40,805 nt of DNA from Christiangramia sp. (GCF_029937855.1 NZ_JAPYPC010000014.1:46098-86902); one strand, 5' to 3'; shown: positions 27,498 to 35,599, counted from the stretch's first letter. Numbers and translations: made by a program. Notes: a model not told the origin generated them from the sequence alone.

Positions 27498-28121
27498 TTA
27501 GTTTTGAAAAACGGAAGAAGGAATTGGTTGATTAATTTTGATATTCTTCATGCTAATTTCAGTATAATCACCGGAAGGATCAATTAATTTAACCGAATTT
27601 ATAAGATGCTTCCTATTAAAGTATATCCAAATTTCTTTAAACATGCCTTTAAGGTTTTCATCTTTTGGAATAATTAGAGCTTTTACATTCTCCCCTGCAT
27701 GATGATAGGAAATATCAAAATCTTTATCGGCCATTAAAATTTTTCCATTCACGCTTCCAGCAACCAACTCGCCCATTTTATCGAAAAGCTTATTTGAAGA
27801 AAGATCTACTTCAGATAATTGTCCATCTTCGACAATAAACAATTTTGAATTTTTAAACAATAGCTGATAATCATAAGGCCGGGTATATTCCCATTTAAGG
27901 GTGTTTGGCGATCTATAGTAAACTTTTCCGTGGCTTTCTGGAGTACCAGCCATCATCTTCATATGTTTCACCTGTAAAAAATCTGCGGAAAAGCTGTTTA
28001 TATCATTCGATTTTTCAATGACATTGGCTTTGAAAGTTTTAGTTTCAGAATTATTTAAAGCAGCATTTTGCGACAGAAGATTAAGACTGAAGAGAAATAT
28101 AAAAAGTTTAATTATACGCAT
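27498..28121 (-). CDS. LolA-like outer-membrane lipoprotein carrier
   Basis: 207 residues from the ATG at 28121; a TTG nine bases upstream (28130) is possible but the ATG gives a compact signal peptide (MRIIKLFIFLFSLNLLSQ). The start lies 14 bp inside the preceding deacetylase gene. The LolA domain shows SFSADFLQVKHMKM, SHGKVYYRSPNTLKWEYTRPY and FIVEDGQLSEVDL, the half-open beta barrel that shields acyl chains in the periplasm. Within this operon it is probably a dedicated carrier for the polyene lipid between the MMPL exporter and the outer membrane, as proposed for LolA-like proteins of aryl polyene loci, rather than the housekeeping lipoprotein carrier. Confidence 0.85.
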   Translation of the reverse strand: MRIIKLFIFLFSLNLLSQNAALNNSETKTFKANVIEKSNDINSFSADFLQVKHMKMMAGTPESHGKVYYRSPNTLKWEYTRPYDYQLLFKNSKLFIVEDGQLSEVDLSSNKLFDKMGELVAGSVNGKILMADKDFDISYHHAGENVKALIIPKDENLKGMFKEIWIYFNRKHLINSVKLIDPSGDYTEISMKNIKINQPIPSSVFQN

Positions 28122-28878
28122 GAATATCAAATAATTTATCTGGCCTTACGGTGCCGAAATTACGTTGTTCTAGAATTACCAATAATTGTTCCAATATAGC
28201 CGTGGTCTTAGGCTTATTATCGTGGAGTAAAATAAGATCTCCTTTTTTCAGGTTTTTAGTTATGCGCAGGATAATCTTATCAGGAGATTTAGTTACTGCG
28301 TCATAGGGACGAATATTCCATCCTATTACCCGGTGGCCGGTCTTTTGAAGCGCTCTTTTAGTTTTGGGGTTTATTATTCCGAAGGGTGGCCTGAAAAGTT
28401 TCATTTTTACACCCCCCATATTTTCAGCTATTTTATTGCATTGCTCAATTTCTTTCTGAATTATTTTAGTCCTTAAAAACCCCATTTTCCTGGTATGGGA
28501 ATAGGTATGATTTCCTACAATATGACCTCGTTTAATGATTTCCCTGAAAATTTCAGGATGTTTCTCTATATTCCTCCCAATACAGAAAAAAGCTGCTTTT
28601 GTTTGATACTTATCCAAAACTTCTAAAATCTCCAGCGTGTTTTCGGTTGGGCCATCGTCAAAACTAAAGGCTACGGAATTATCAGGATAAGCCGGGTTAT
28701 TATTATAGGCTTTAACGAAAAAATTAAACTGAACATTTGTGGAAAGAATTAATACCACCAATATATAGCTTATACAAATTAACAGTACAGGCCAGAATGG
28801 CCAGATTTCTCTATAGAATTGGAAAATTGCAGCAATTGCTGCAACTCCAAAAAGAATTTTAATAAGTTTAAAAGTCAA
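28108..28878 (-). CDS. Membrane-anchored polysaccharide deacetylase (NodB/CE4)
   Basis: 256 residues. Two N-terminal helices (IKILFGVAAIAAIFQFY and FWPVLLICISYILVVLIL) are followed by a NodB domain: SFDDGPTENTLEILE (catalytic base Asp and metal Asp), GNHTYSHTRKMGF (metal His pair), RPPFG (motif 3), and LILLHD (motif 5 with His). All CE4 metal and catalytic residues are present, so it should N-deacetylate a GlcNAc-type sugar. It overlaps the ketosynthase-like gene upstream by 4 bp and the lolA-like gene downstream by 14 bp. With the GT2-DUF2062 protein it suggests that a hexosamine is added and deacetylated during product tailoring (inference). Confidence 0.88.
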   Translation of the reverse strand: MTFKLIKILFGVAAIAAIFQFYREIWPFWPVLLICISYILVVLILSTNVQFNFFVKAYNNNPAYPDNSVAFSFDDGPTENTLEILEVLDKYQTKAAFFCIGRNIEKHPEIFREIIKRGHIVGNHTYSHTRKMGFLRTKIIQKEIEQCNKIAENMGGVKMKLFRPPFGIINPKTKRALQKTGHRVIGWNIRPYDAVTKSPDKIILRITKNLKKGDLILLHDNKPKTTAILEQLLVILEQRNFGTVRPDKLFDIHAYN

Positions 28879-29933
28879 AGGTCCTGTAAAAGAATTAATC
28901 CATGATTTCGACCCAGATATTGATTATAGATCAAAATATTCCTGGGCCTGGCGCAATTTAAAGCATTCAGCTTAAAAATTCGGGGAATCTTTTTTTCTTT
29001 TAAAATTTTTGAAGCCAGCCAGAAAGCATAGGACGAGATCGCGTTATTATCTCCCACTAAATGTTTATACCCCAGCTGACAGGTAGCCGAAAACATTCCA
29101 TTTTGAAGCTGATCATAATATTGATCAAAGCGAATATCTCCATTTTTTCCCAGGATTACGGCATCTATTTGAGAAACCAAGAGATCATTCCGTTTTAGAA
29201 AATTTTCAATTCTAGACTCGAGAATTTTTTCATCTAATGAATTAATTATTTCAACATCCTTAAATTCAGCGTAAGAATGCTTTAATTTTTCTGATCCAAG
29301 AGCAAAGAATGCAGCAGCTTCTGAAATAATAGTGCCTGATGTTTGTGAACTGTAAAGTTCCAGGTTTCTATGCCCCTCCTTTTTTATTTGTCCGTCTAAT
29401 CGTTGAAATCCAGTAAGCTCGTTAGAAGTTTCGTCTACACCTCCAACCAGGATATTTTTTATATTTTGATCATTTTGTTGAAGCAGGGCATCGATAAGTG
29501 CACTTTCAAAAGAAACCGAATTTTGAGTGAAAGTCATATTATGCCCATTACAGTTCAAATCTAAAGCGATTTGCCCGGCTACTGTGTTATGAGTAGACTG
29601 TATAAACGAAGTTGGGCTAAGTAAACCTTCTTCAGATTCAAGCATATTTGACAGGAATTTTTCAGTATCCTCCATGCAACCCTGGCCGGTGCCTACCAGT
29701 ATTACGTCTGGGATTTTCACTTCTGCTTCATCCAAAGCTTTTTTAGCGCAAAAAAGCCCCATTTTTACCCCCTTCGACATTCTTCTAAGCATCATTGGCT
29801 GGAGTAAGGACTTATAATCCTGAGCCTGGGCAGGAAGAATATTATTTTCGTATTGCTGTGGAGTGCTGCCTTTGAAAATAGCTTCATTTTGAGGAGAAAT
29901 AGACGATATACCATTGATGTAAAGCTTACGCAT
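28875..29933 (-). CDS. Ketosynthase-like chain-length-factor protein without catalytic Cys
   Basis: 352 residues of thiolase fold similar to FabF. The nucleophile elbow that reads TACSSS in active enzymes reads TQNSVSFES here, with Ser139 in the Cys position, and the first active-site His (HGT motif) is replaced in VILGKNGDI. The region around YKHLVGDNN keeps only the second His. It is therefore not a condensing enzyme but fits a chain-length factor. Its start overlaps the end of the complete ketosynthase gene (29926-31110) by 8 bp, the arrangement expected for subunits of one heterodimer (ApeO:ApeC-like). Confidence 0.8.
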   Translation of the reverse strand: MRKLYINGISSISPQNEAIFKGSTPQQYENNILPAQAQDYKSLLQPMMLRRMSKGVKMGLFCAKKALDEAEVKIPDVILVGTGQGCMEDTEKFLSNMLESEEGLLSPTSFIQSTHNTVAGQIALDLNCNGHNMTFTQNSVSFESALIDALLQQNDQNIKNILVGGVDETSNELTGFQRLDGQIKKEGHRNLELYSSQTSGTIISEAAAFFALGSEKLKHSYAEFKDVEIINSLDEKILESRIENFLKRNDLLVSQIDAVILGKNGDIRFDQYYDQLQNGMFSATCQLGYKHLVGDNNAISSYAFWLASKILKEKKIPRIFKLNALNCARPRNILIYNQYLGRNHGLILLQDL

Positions 29934-31110
29934 CTTTCTGAAATATTAAAGAGGTACAATTTCCACCGAAGCCGAATGAATTTGAAAGCACTGTTCTTAT
30001 TTTTTTCTTCTGAAAGTTTGTGACAGGAGTTAAACCTGTTTCGCTCATTTCAGTATCAAAATTTAGGTTAGGGAATATCTCGTTATTCTGAATGGAGAGC
30101 AAACTAAAAACAGCTTCTACCGCACCGGCAGCACCAAGGCTATGTCCCGTAAATGATTTCGTGGAACTAAAATCTGGAACATTCCTGCCAAATATCCTTT
30201 TTAACGCCACACTTTCAGAAAGATCATTATTCCTGGTAGCTGTTCCGTGAACATTGATATAATCGATTTCAGAGCTTAAAATACCAGCTTTTTTAATTGC
30301 TTTTGATATCGCCTGGAACGCACCTTCTCCATTTTCAGAAGAGGCGGTTTGATGGAATGCATCATTTGAATTTCCATATCCCTTTACTCTACCCAACACA
30401 GGCTTACCTTTTATACAATCTTCCGCTTCTAATAGGAGATACGCCGCAGCTTCCCCTAAATTAAGTCCTTCCCGATCGTTATCGAAAGGACGGTTTTTAT
30501 TTTCTGATAGTATCTTTAATGAACTAAATCCATTTAAGGTGAATTTTGTTAAGCAGTCGCTTCCACCAACGATAACGCGTTTCAATCTCCCGGATTCAAT
30601 CAATTGAGCCCCCATCATAATGGCATTTGCTGATGAAGAACAGGCTGTGCTAATAGTAGTAACTGTTTGTGTAAGACCAAAATATTCCGCAATTTTTTCC
30701 GTAGTAAAACCAGGATGTTGCGCCTGAATATATTTTCTATATTCTACAATATCCTGAAAGTCATAAAAATGTGCTTCTATTTTATCAATTCCACCCACAC
30801 TGGTTCCCGAAATAAAACCCGTGTCTTCAGGAAATTGTGCTAATTCACTCTTTTTCAACAACTCCTTTATCGCGTGCATAGCCAATAAGGCAGTTCGGGT
30901 ATAAAAATGAGCTTTAGGCAAATTTAGAATTTCACTTAATTCTAAATCACTCAGTTTAATCTCTCCAACCGGTAAATTGGTGTGATTTGTAGCAAGTATT
31001 TCTGGATAACTAATTCCGTCTTTTCCGGATATAAGAGAAGAGTAAATTTCTTCTAAATTGCTGCCAATGGCAGAAATTATTCCCATTCCGGTAACGGCGA
31101 TGCCTTTCAT
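29926..31110 (-). CDS. Beta-ketoacyl-ACP synthase (FabF-type), catalytically complete
   Basis: 394 residues. The complete KAS II triad is visible: Cys157 in STACSSSANA, His288 in NVHGTATRNND and His323 in TGHSLGAAGA; GFISGTSVGG and NRPFDNDREGLNLGEAAA are further family marks. It would condense malonyl-ACP with the growing aryl polyene. It lies 3 bp after the ACP gene and overlaps the Cys-less partner downstream by 8 bp, so a ketosynthase/chain-length-factor pair is likely. Confidence 0.93.
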   Translation of the reverse strand: MKGIAVTGMGIISAIGSNLEEIYSSLISGKDGISYPEILATNHTNLPVGEIKLSDLELSEILNLPKAHFYTRTALLAMHAIKELLKKSELAQFPEDTGFISGTSVGGIDKIEAHFYDFQDIVEYRKYIQAQHPGFTTEKIAEYFGLTQTVTTISTACSSSANAIMMGAQLIESGRLKRVIVGGSDCLTKFTLNGFSSLKILSENKNRPFDNDREGLNLGEAAAYLLLEAEDCIKGKPVLGRVKGYGNSNDAFHQTASSENGEGAFQAISKAIKKAGILSSEIDYINVHGTATRNNDLSESVALKRIFGRNVPDFSSTKSFTGHSLGAAGAVEAVFSLLSIQNNEIFPNLNFDTEMSETGLTPVTNFQKKKIRTVLSNSFGFGGNCTSLIFQKDA

Positions 31111-31113
31111 ATA

Positions 31114-31371
31114 TTAACGTGTCCTGTTTTTCTCAATAAAGTCGGCCATGGTATTAATAGAATTAAAGATCTCCTTTCCCTGGTTTGGGTCAGTTAGTTT
31201 TATCCCGTAATCTTTTTCCAGAAGAACGATAAGTTCCAGGGCGTCGATACTATCTAGCCCCAGCCCATCTCCAAAAAGATGCTCATCATTTTCAATTTCG
31301 CTCACCTCCATATCTTCGAGGTTAAGTTGTTCAATAATACTTTTTTTTAATTCGGTATGCAGGTCACTCAT
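31114..31371 (-). CDS. Acyl carrier protein
   Basis: 85 residues, acidic. The 4'-phosphopantetheine attachment motif is GLGLDSIDALELIVLLEKDYG, with Ser41 as the site; preceding FGDGLGL and the following helix are standard. It is the only carrier protein in the cluster, whereas E. coli-type aryl polyene loci carry two. It overlaps the downstream end of the half-ketosynthase gene by 8 bp. Confidence 0.92.
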   Translation of the reverse strand: MSDLHTELKKSIIEQLNLEDMEVSEIENDEHLFGDGLGLDSIDALELIVLLEKDYGIKLTDPNQGKEIFNSINTMADFIEKNRTR

Positions 31372-31969
31372 GTGTAGGCAAGTATAATTTCTTTAGCTCC
31401 TCTTCGTTAAAATCGGTTCCGCCGCTAAGGGCAATCTGGCACAAAAATACATCATAATCGTTATTGTGCAAGTCAACCCAACCACAAAGCACATTTTCTA
31501 TTTTTTCCTGCTGAAATAATATCTTCGTGTACCCTATAAACAGTTCCGGATCAAAGCTTTCAGAAATGAAAAATGAATTTTCAGACCTTAACTCGTGTCT
31601 TATACTTAGCTCCCCCAACATGATATTTGGCAGCGTATACACAAAAAGTGAAGGTGAGGGAAATTTCTTCATAGAGGCTGCATAAGCCTCATCTGTTTCA
31701 AGGCTGGAAGTGGAATTGGCGAAAACCAATGCAGTTTGCTTATCTGCAATATTTCCTTTAGATAAGATTTCCACACCTAAATATCCTAGTTTAGAAAGGC
31801 TGTCCATTTTAAAGAATTTCGGATATTTTAGATTTTGCTCCTTATAAATAGCTTTCAAGAAGCTGGAAAGACTTAAACCTTCATTGGTTTTAAGCAAGAG
31901 CTCTTCGTTTCTAAAAATTTTAGAATCACGAATTACCACAGAATTCTTTATATAAAGTTTCCTGCTCAT
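31364..31969 (-). CDS. Half-length ketosynthase-like protein, non-catalytic
   Basis: 201 residues, similar in layout to the N-terminal half of a beta-ketoacyl synthase (compare ALVFANSTSSLETDEAYAAS with the GFISGTSVGGIDK block and SFFISESFDPELFIGYTKIL with the nucleophile-elbow block). The elbow has Ser/Phe where Cys is needed, and the C-terminal half with both His is absent, so it cannot condense. It fits the beta-ketoacyl-synthase N-terminal-like family (Ketoacyl-synt_2) found in aryl polyene clusters. The reading frame is intact and coupled to both neighbours (ATG overlapping by 1 bp upstream, 8 bp overlap with the ACP gene), so this is a retained small protein rather than a pseudogene. 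Role unknown, perhaps an ACP or ketosynthase partner. Confidence 0.65.
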   Translation of the reverse strand: MSRKLYIKNSVVIRDSKIFRNEELLLKTNEGLSLSSFLKAIYKEQNLKYPKFFKMDSLSKLGYLGVEILSKGNIADKQTALVFANSTSSLETDEAYAASMKKFPSPSLFVYTLPNIMLGELSIRHELRSENSFFISESFDPELFIGYTKILFQQEKIENVLCGWVDLHNNDYDVFLCQIALSGGTDFNEEELKKLYLPTHE

Positions 31970-33108
31970 TATCCTTCTTTTTTTAAGAGCATAGCCAGGT
32001 TACAACCTCCAAACCCTGAAGCTGTTTTAAGAGCAACATTCAATTCTTTTTTTTCAGTATGTTGAATAATATTCAATTCCTCTGAAACTCCTAATTCAGT
32101 AAAATTCATTGACTCATATAATTCATTATTCAGCAAAGAATGTTTGGTCAAAATACTTTCGATCAGGGCTGAAGCGCCAAGTGTATGTCCGTAATAACTT
32201 TTAAAACTATTTACGGGGGTCATAGATAAACCAGCTCTATTAAATGCTATCGCTTCCATCTCATCATTATAAATCGTGGCGGTTCCATGAGCTGATAAGA
32301 AATCTATTTCACCGGGATTCATCTTATTTCGTTCCAATAAGCTGGAAATACTTTTGTAAAGACCTTCTCCGGTCCTGCTTGGCCCTGAAATATGATTCGC
32401 ATCATTCGCCGTGACCGCATCGATATATTGAATTTGTTCCTCGTCTTTCGATTTACCTGTACCTATGAGAACGGCTGCGGCAGCTTCTCCCAAACTTATT
32501 CCTTTTCTGTCTCTTGAAAATGGCCTACATGGCTGCGGACTTATTGCCTGAAAGGATTGAAATCCTGATAGCACAAAATCTGAAACCAGGTCTCCCCCGG
32601 CTACAATGGCATTTTCAAATTTATTGATATTGATAAAATCATTCGCGACCTTAATAGCCAGCGCCCCGGAAACACAAGCATTAGAAACAATAATTGATTT
32701 ACTTTTAAAGCCAAAAAAATCAGAAATCATATTTCCCATTTTCCATAGATAAAGTCTATCAGCTGAAAAATTATTTTTCCCAAGCTCAGCAATATTTCCT
32801 TTGGTGGTAGAAATAATAAGACCGGTTTTAATCAAATCCAGATCGGGTTGCTGATCCAAAACCTTTTGAATCGCCAGAATAATAAGTTTTTCAAGTTTAG
32901 TATATAAATAGACATCGCCTATTTTTACAAATTTTTCATCTAAAAGCTCATCACCTATCAAACCGGCATAGTAACCTTCTTCAAAAAACCGGGGATGCTT
33001 GTGTAATTTTAGAGCTGATTCAGAATTTCTAATGGCTGCCAGGTTTTCTGTAGTGCCAAATCCTAAAGGAGAAATTATTGAATCGCTTAGAAGATAGTTC
33101 CTGCTCAT
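31969..33108 (-). CDS. Second beta-ketoacyl-ACP synthase, catalytically complete
   Basis: 379 residues. The triad is present: Cys145 in VSNACVSGAL, His274 in SAHGTATIYND and His308 in YGHTLGASAL, plus CRPFSRDRKGISLGEAAA. The elbow (NACVSG) differs from the TACSSS of the other enzyme, so substrate preference probably differs; in the aryl polyene model one ketosynthase (ApeR-like) starts or recaptures the chain while the KS:CLF pair extends it. It overlaps the thioesterase gene upstream by 4 bp and the half-ketosynthase gene downstream by 1 bp. Confidence 0.92.
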   Translation of the reverse strand: MSRNYLLSDSIISPLGFGTTENLAAIRNSESALKLHKHPRFFEEGYYAGLIGDELLDEKFVKIGDVYLYTKLEKLIILAIQKVLDQQPDLDLIKTGLIISTTKGNIAELGKNNFSADRLYLWKMGNMISDFFGFKSKSIIVSNACVSGALAIKVANDFININKFENAIVAGGDLVSDFVLSGFQSFQAISPQPCRPFSRDRKGISLGEAAAAVLIGTGKSKDEEQIQYIDAVTANDANHISGPSRTGEGLYKSISSLLERNKMNPGEIDFLSAHGTATIYNDEMEAIAFNRAGLSMTPVNSFKSYYGHTLGASALIESILTKHSLLNNELYESMNFTELGVSEELNIIQHTEKKELNVALKTASGFGGCNLAMLLKKEG

Positions 33109-33527
33109 TTAACCAATCCCATTTTCTTTTTCCAATCTAAGAAAAATGGTGGATTGGTAAGCACCAATTCAGAATTTTTATCGGTAAAAACCTGAGTTGT
33201 GCTGCCGGTACAGATTAGTTTTTTTGAAGAAAATATTTTATAGTGAAAGATCATTTTAGCAGCTTCTGAATTGATAAAAGTGGTTTCCACTTCAAATTCA
33301 TCTCCATATTGCAAAGGAAGTTTATGCTCACATTCTGTCTTTACAATAGGCGTTGCGAAACCGTGCTGCTGAGCATGCAGATAGGAGATACTATTATTTT
33401 TACAAAAATCTTCTCGACCTTCCTCAAAATATTTAAAATAGTTACCGTGCCATACAATTTGCATAGGATCACATTCCTGAAAGCGAACTTTTAGATTGGT
33501 AATGCTTGATAAACCCATATTACTCAT
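33105..33527 (-). CDS. Acyl-CoA/ACP thioesterase (4HBT hotdog family)
   Basis: 140 residues. The N-terminal motif RFQECDPMQIVWHGNYFKYFEEGREDF is that of 4-hydroxybenzoyl-CoA thioesterase relatives, with the catalytic Asp in CDPMQIVWHGNY. It would release the chain from ACP or CoA, or proof-read misprimed ACP (ApeK-like role). Start overlaps the stop of the dehydratase-like gene by 4 bp, and its end overlaps the next ketosynthase gene by 4 bp, so it is embedded in the translationally coupled core. Confidence 0.88.
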   Translation of the reverse strand: MSNMGLSSITNLKVRFQECDPMQIVWHGNYFKYFEEGREDFCKNNSISYLHAQQHGFATPIVKTECEHKLPLQYGDEFEVETTFINSEAAKMIFHYKIFSSKKLICTGSTTQVFTDKNSELVLTNPPFFLDWKKKMGLVK

Positions 33528-33973
33528 TCTACCGTAACAGTTTTCATTTCTGAAATTGCAATTATTTCACCTTTTTCATTTTCAGTCCTTGCGGAAACCG
33601 ATGTTACATTCATGATCTCATGAAGAATCTCTACGTAGGTTTTTAGTTTTTCTCCAACTTCAGGCAAACCAAGAATTTCCACAGTTTTAATTACTCCAAT
33701 AAATCCGGTTTTTGGTTTGGTTTGCCCACTCAACGAGCCCTGATACCCGCGATGCAGGGACATACTCTGCGCCATGTGCTCGATCAAGCCACTTTCCGAA
33801 AGTTTATTACCGTCTAATAAAATGCAATTTTCAGGAACCTTAAAACCAGTTATGCCGGTAAGAGCAGTATATTCAAAAAGTGTATCCACAAATACAAAAG
33901 GTTCTTTCTGCGGAATCAAATTAATAATCTGTTCGTGTTCGGTTATAGGATGATGTAAGAGATTTTCTGCCAT
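33524..33973 (-). CDS. ApeP-like hotdog dehydratase subunit lacking the catalytic His
   Basis: 149 residues. It has the hotdog features of 3-hydroxyacyl-ACP dehydratases: LIPQKEPFVFVDTLF at the N-terminus and the central helix GLIEHMAQSMSLHRGY carrying the acidic residue Glu65. There is no HFPG-type His; the corresponding strand reads KVPENCILLDG. With the FabZ-like protein at 27105-27470 (His kept, Glu replaced by Gln) it probably forms a heterodimer with one composite active site. The 2-bp gap to the acyltransferase gene upstream supports co-expression. Confidence 0.82.
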   Translation of the reverse strand: MAENLLHHPITEHEQIINLIPQKEPFVFVDTLFEYTALTGITGFKVPENCILLDGNKLSESGLIEHMAQSMSLHRGYQGSLSGQTKPKTGFIGVIKTVEILGLPEVGEKLKTYVEILHEIMNVTSVSARTENEKGEIIAISEMKTVTVE

Positions 33974-33975
33974 TT

Positions 33976-34854
33976 TTAACTAAAATCGTTCCAGTAATCG
34001 TAATAATTGTACCACTGATGAGGATATTTTTTTACCATCTTTTCAAGATCGTCAAGATATGATTTTAAAATTTCCCGTGAAGTATACTCTTCAGATTTAT
34101 ACGGTCTGGCATAGAAATGATAATGAAAATTCTTTTCACGCATAAGGTGTACGAACAACACCGGAATTTTATTTCTGGCCGCAAGTTTAAAAGGACCCTG
34201 CGGAAATTTCACCTGTTCCCCCAGAAATTCTGCTTTAAATGTTTTAGAATGTTTTAAAAACCTGTCGGCAGCAAAAACCAAAAGTTCATTCTTTGCCAGC
34301 GCTTCTTTCATTTTAAAAACGTGGCTTAGATCATCATTTAAAACGATGATCTTTACTTCTGAAGATCCGGTAATAGATTGCATATAGTCTTTGATCTGTC
34401 TATGTTCAAAGTCGGTTACTACCAGATTTACTACCGCTTCAGAATGTTTTTCTTCAAAAAAATGTTTAGCCAGATTAAAATTACCAATATGTGCGGTGAG
34501 TAAAATTCCACCTCTTCTTTGTTTTAAGAGGTTGTCTATATGTTCTATTCCGTCAAATTCAAAAGTGAACTTATGTTTCAAACCAGTGGTAATCGCGATC
34601 CTGTCCAGCTGAATCCTTCCAAAGGTGAAATAACTATGATACACATTTAAGGCAGATCTAATTGGGGAATATCCTAATCTTTTCCTGAAAAGATAGTAGG
34701 TACTTTTAGTAGAATTGAAAGAGAAAAAAATAAAATAGAGAGCAACAAAAAGGAGTACGAAATATGCAGAATAGAGTCCGGTTTTTTTTATTATTTGAAC
34801 GTAAATCCTAAATCCTAAAAGTGTACCTCGGGATTTTCCTTTCCAGGTAGCCAT
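33976..34854 (-). CDS. LpxL/HtrB-like lysophospholipid acyltransferase with altered active site
   Basis: 292 residues. One hydrophobic N-terminal segment (YSAYFVLLFVALYFIFFSF) anchors it to the inner membrane. The domain is of the LpxL/HtrB type: GGILLTAHIGNFNLAKHFF where HxGNW(E) is expected, VVTDFEHRQIKDYMQ, FAADRFL and FPQGPFKLAARNKIPVLFVHL. The catalytic His122 is present but the paired acidic residue (H-x4-D/E) is Asn127. It would transfer an acyl chain to a lipid or sugar; in other Bacteroidetes this domain is fused within the MMPL protein. The Asn substitution leaves activity in doubt unless this subfamily uses another residue. Confidence 0.82.
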   Translation of the reverse strand: MATWKGKSRGTLLGFRIYVQIIKKTGLYSAYFVLLFVALYFIFFSFNSTKSTYYLFRKRLGYSPIRSALNVYHSYFTFGRIQLDRIAITTGLKHKFTFEFDGIEHIDNLLKQRRGGILLTAHIGNFNLAKHFFEEKHSEAVVNLVVTDFEHRQIKDYMQSITGSSEVKIIVLNDDLSHVFKMKEALAKNELLVFAADRFLKHSKTFKAEFLGEQVKFPQGPFKLAARNKIPVLFVHLMREKNFHYHFYARPYKSEEYTSREILKSYLDDLEKMVKKYPHQWYNYYDYWNDFS

Positions 34855-34858
34855 ATAT

Positions 34859-35590
34859 CTAAGAGTATAATCCGCCGTTAATATTAATCACCTCTCCCGT
34901 TATATAAGAGGACTTTTTGGAAGCAAGAAAACTTACCAGATTAGCCACTTCTTCAGCTTCCCCGAAGCGATTCAGCGGAATATGTTTTTTTAAGTCATCT
35001 TCGTCAAAATCCTTCGTCATGTCAGACTGAATAAATCCTGGAGCCACTGCATTTACGGTTACCTTTCTTTTTCCTATTTCCTGAGCAAGTGCTTTGGTAG
35101 CAGCTATAACAGCGCCCTTTGCTGCGGAATAATTTACCTGTCCGGGATTTCCTTTTAATCCTGAAAGGGAAACAATATTAATCACCCTACCAAACCTGCT
35201 ACGAAGCATATCTTTTAATATTGCCTGAGTAACATTATAGAATCCCTTCAAACTGGTATCTACCACCGAATTCCATGATTCATTATTTGTAAAAATAAAT
35301 AAGCCGTCTTTTGTTATTCCCGCATTGTTTACCAGGATTTCAATTTTGCTATCTGAATTTTCAAATTTCCAGGTATCAATAGAGGTTTTTGTTTCTTCAT
35401 TATTGGAAACATCGAATTTTAAAATTTCACATGTTACTCCCAAAGCTTCGATTTCAGATTTGGTTGATTCTGCAGCTTTTGAGTTTGAATGATAATTAAG
35501 AAGAATATTATAGCCAAGATCTTCTGCCAGTTTTAAACAGATAGCTTTTCCAATTCCCCTGGATCCCCCTGTAACCAATGCGTATTTCAT
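34859..35590 (-). CDS. 3-oxoacyl-ACP reductase (FabG-like SDR)
   Basis: 243 residues, classical short-chain dehydrogenase. Motifs: VTGGSRGIGKAI (NADP(H) binding), NNAGITKDGLF, SLSGLKG with the catalytic Ser region, YSAAKGAV with the Tyr-x3-Lys dyad, and a C-terminal SYITGEVININGG. It would reduce the 3-ketoacyl-ACP formed by the ketosynthases before dehydration (ApeQ-like). It lies 9 bp after the ammonia-lyase gene and 4 bp before the acyltransferase. Confidence 0.94.
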   Translation of the reverse strand: MKYALVTGGSRGIGKAICLKLAEDLGYNILLNYHSNSKAAESTKSEIEALGVTCEILKFDVSNNEETKTSIDTWKFENSDSKIEILVNNAGITKDGLFIFTNNESWNSVVDTSLKGFYNVTQAILKDMLRSRFGRVINIVSLSGLKGNPGQVNYSAAKGAVIAATKALAQEIGKRKVTVNAVAPGFIQSDMTKDFDEDDLKKHIPLNRFGEAEEVANLVSFLASKKSSYITGEVININGGLYS

Positions 35591-35599
35591 ACTTTGTAA

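Noticed and set aside
31364-31969. A frameshifted or truncated ketosynthase gene
   Set aside because: The frame is continuous, ends with a normal stop and is joined to both neighbours by short overlaps, and no missing C-terminal half is found in the other frames nearby, so I treat it as a real short protein.
33524-33973. An ordinary self-sufficient FabZ dehydratase
   Set aside because: The HFPG His is missing; only the acidic residue of the active site is present.
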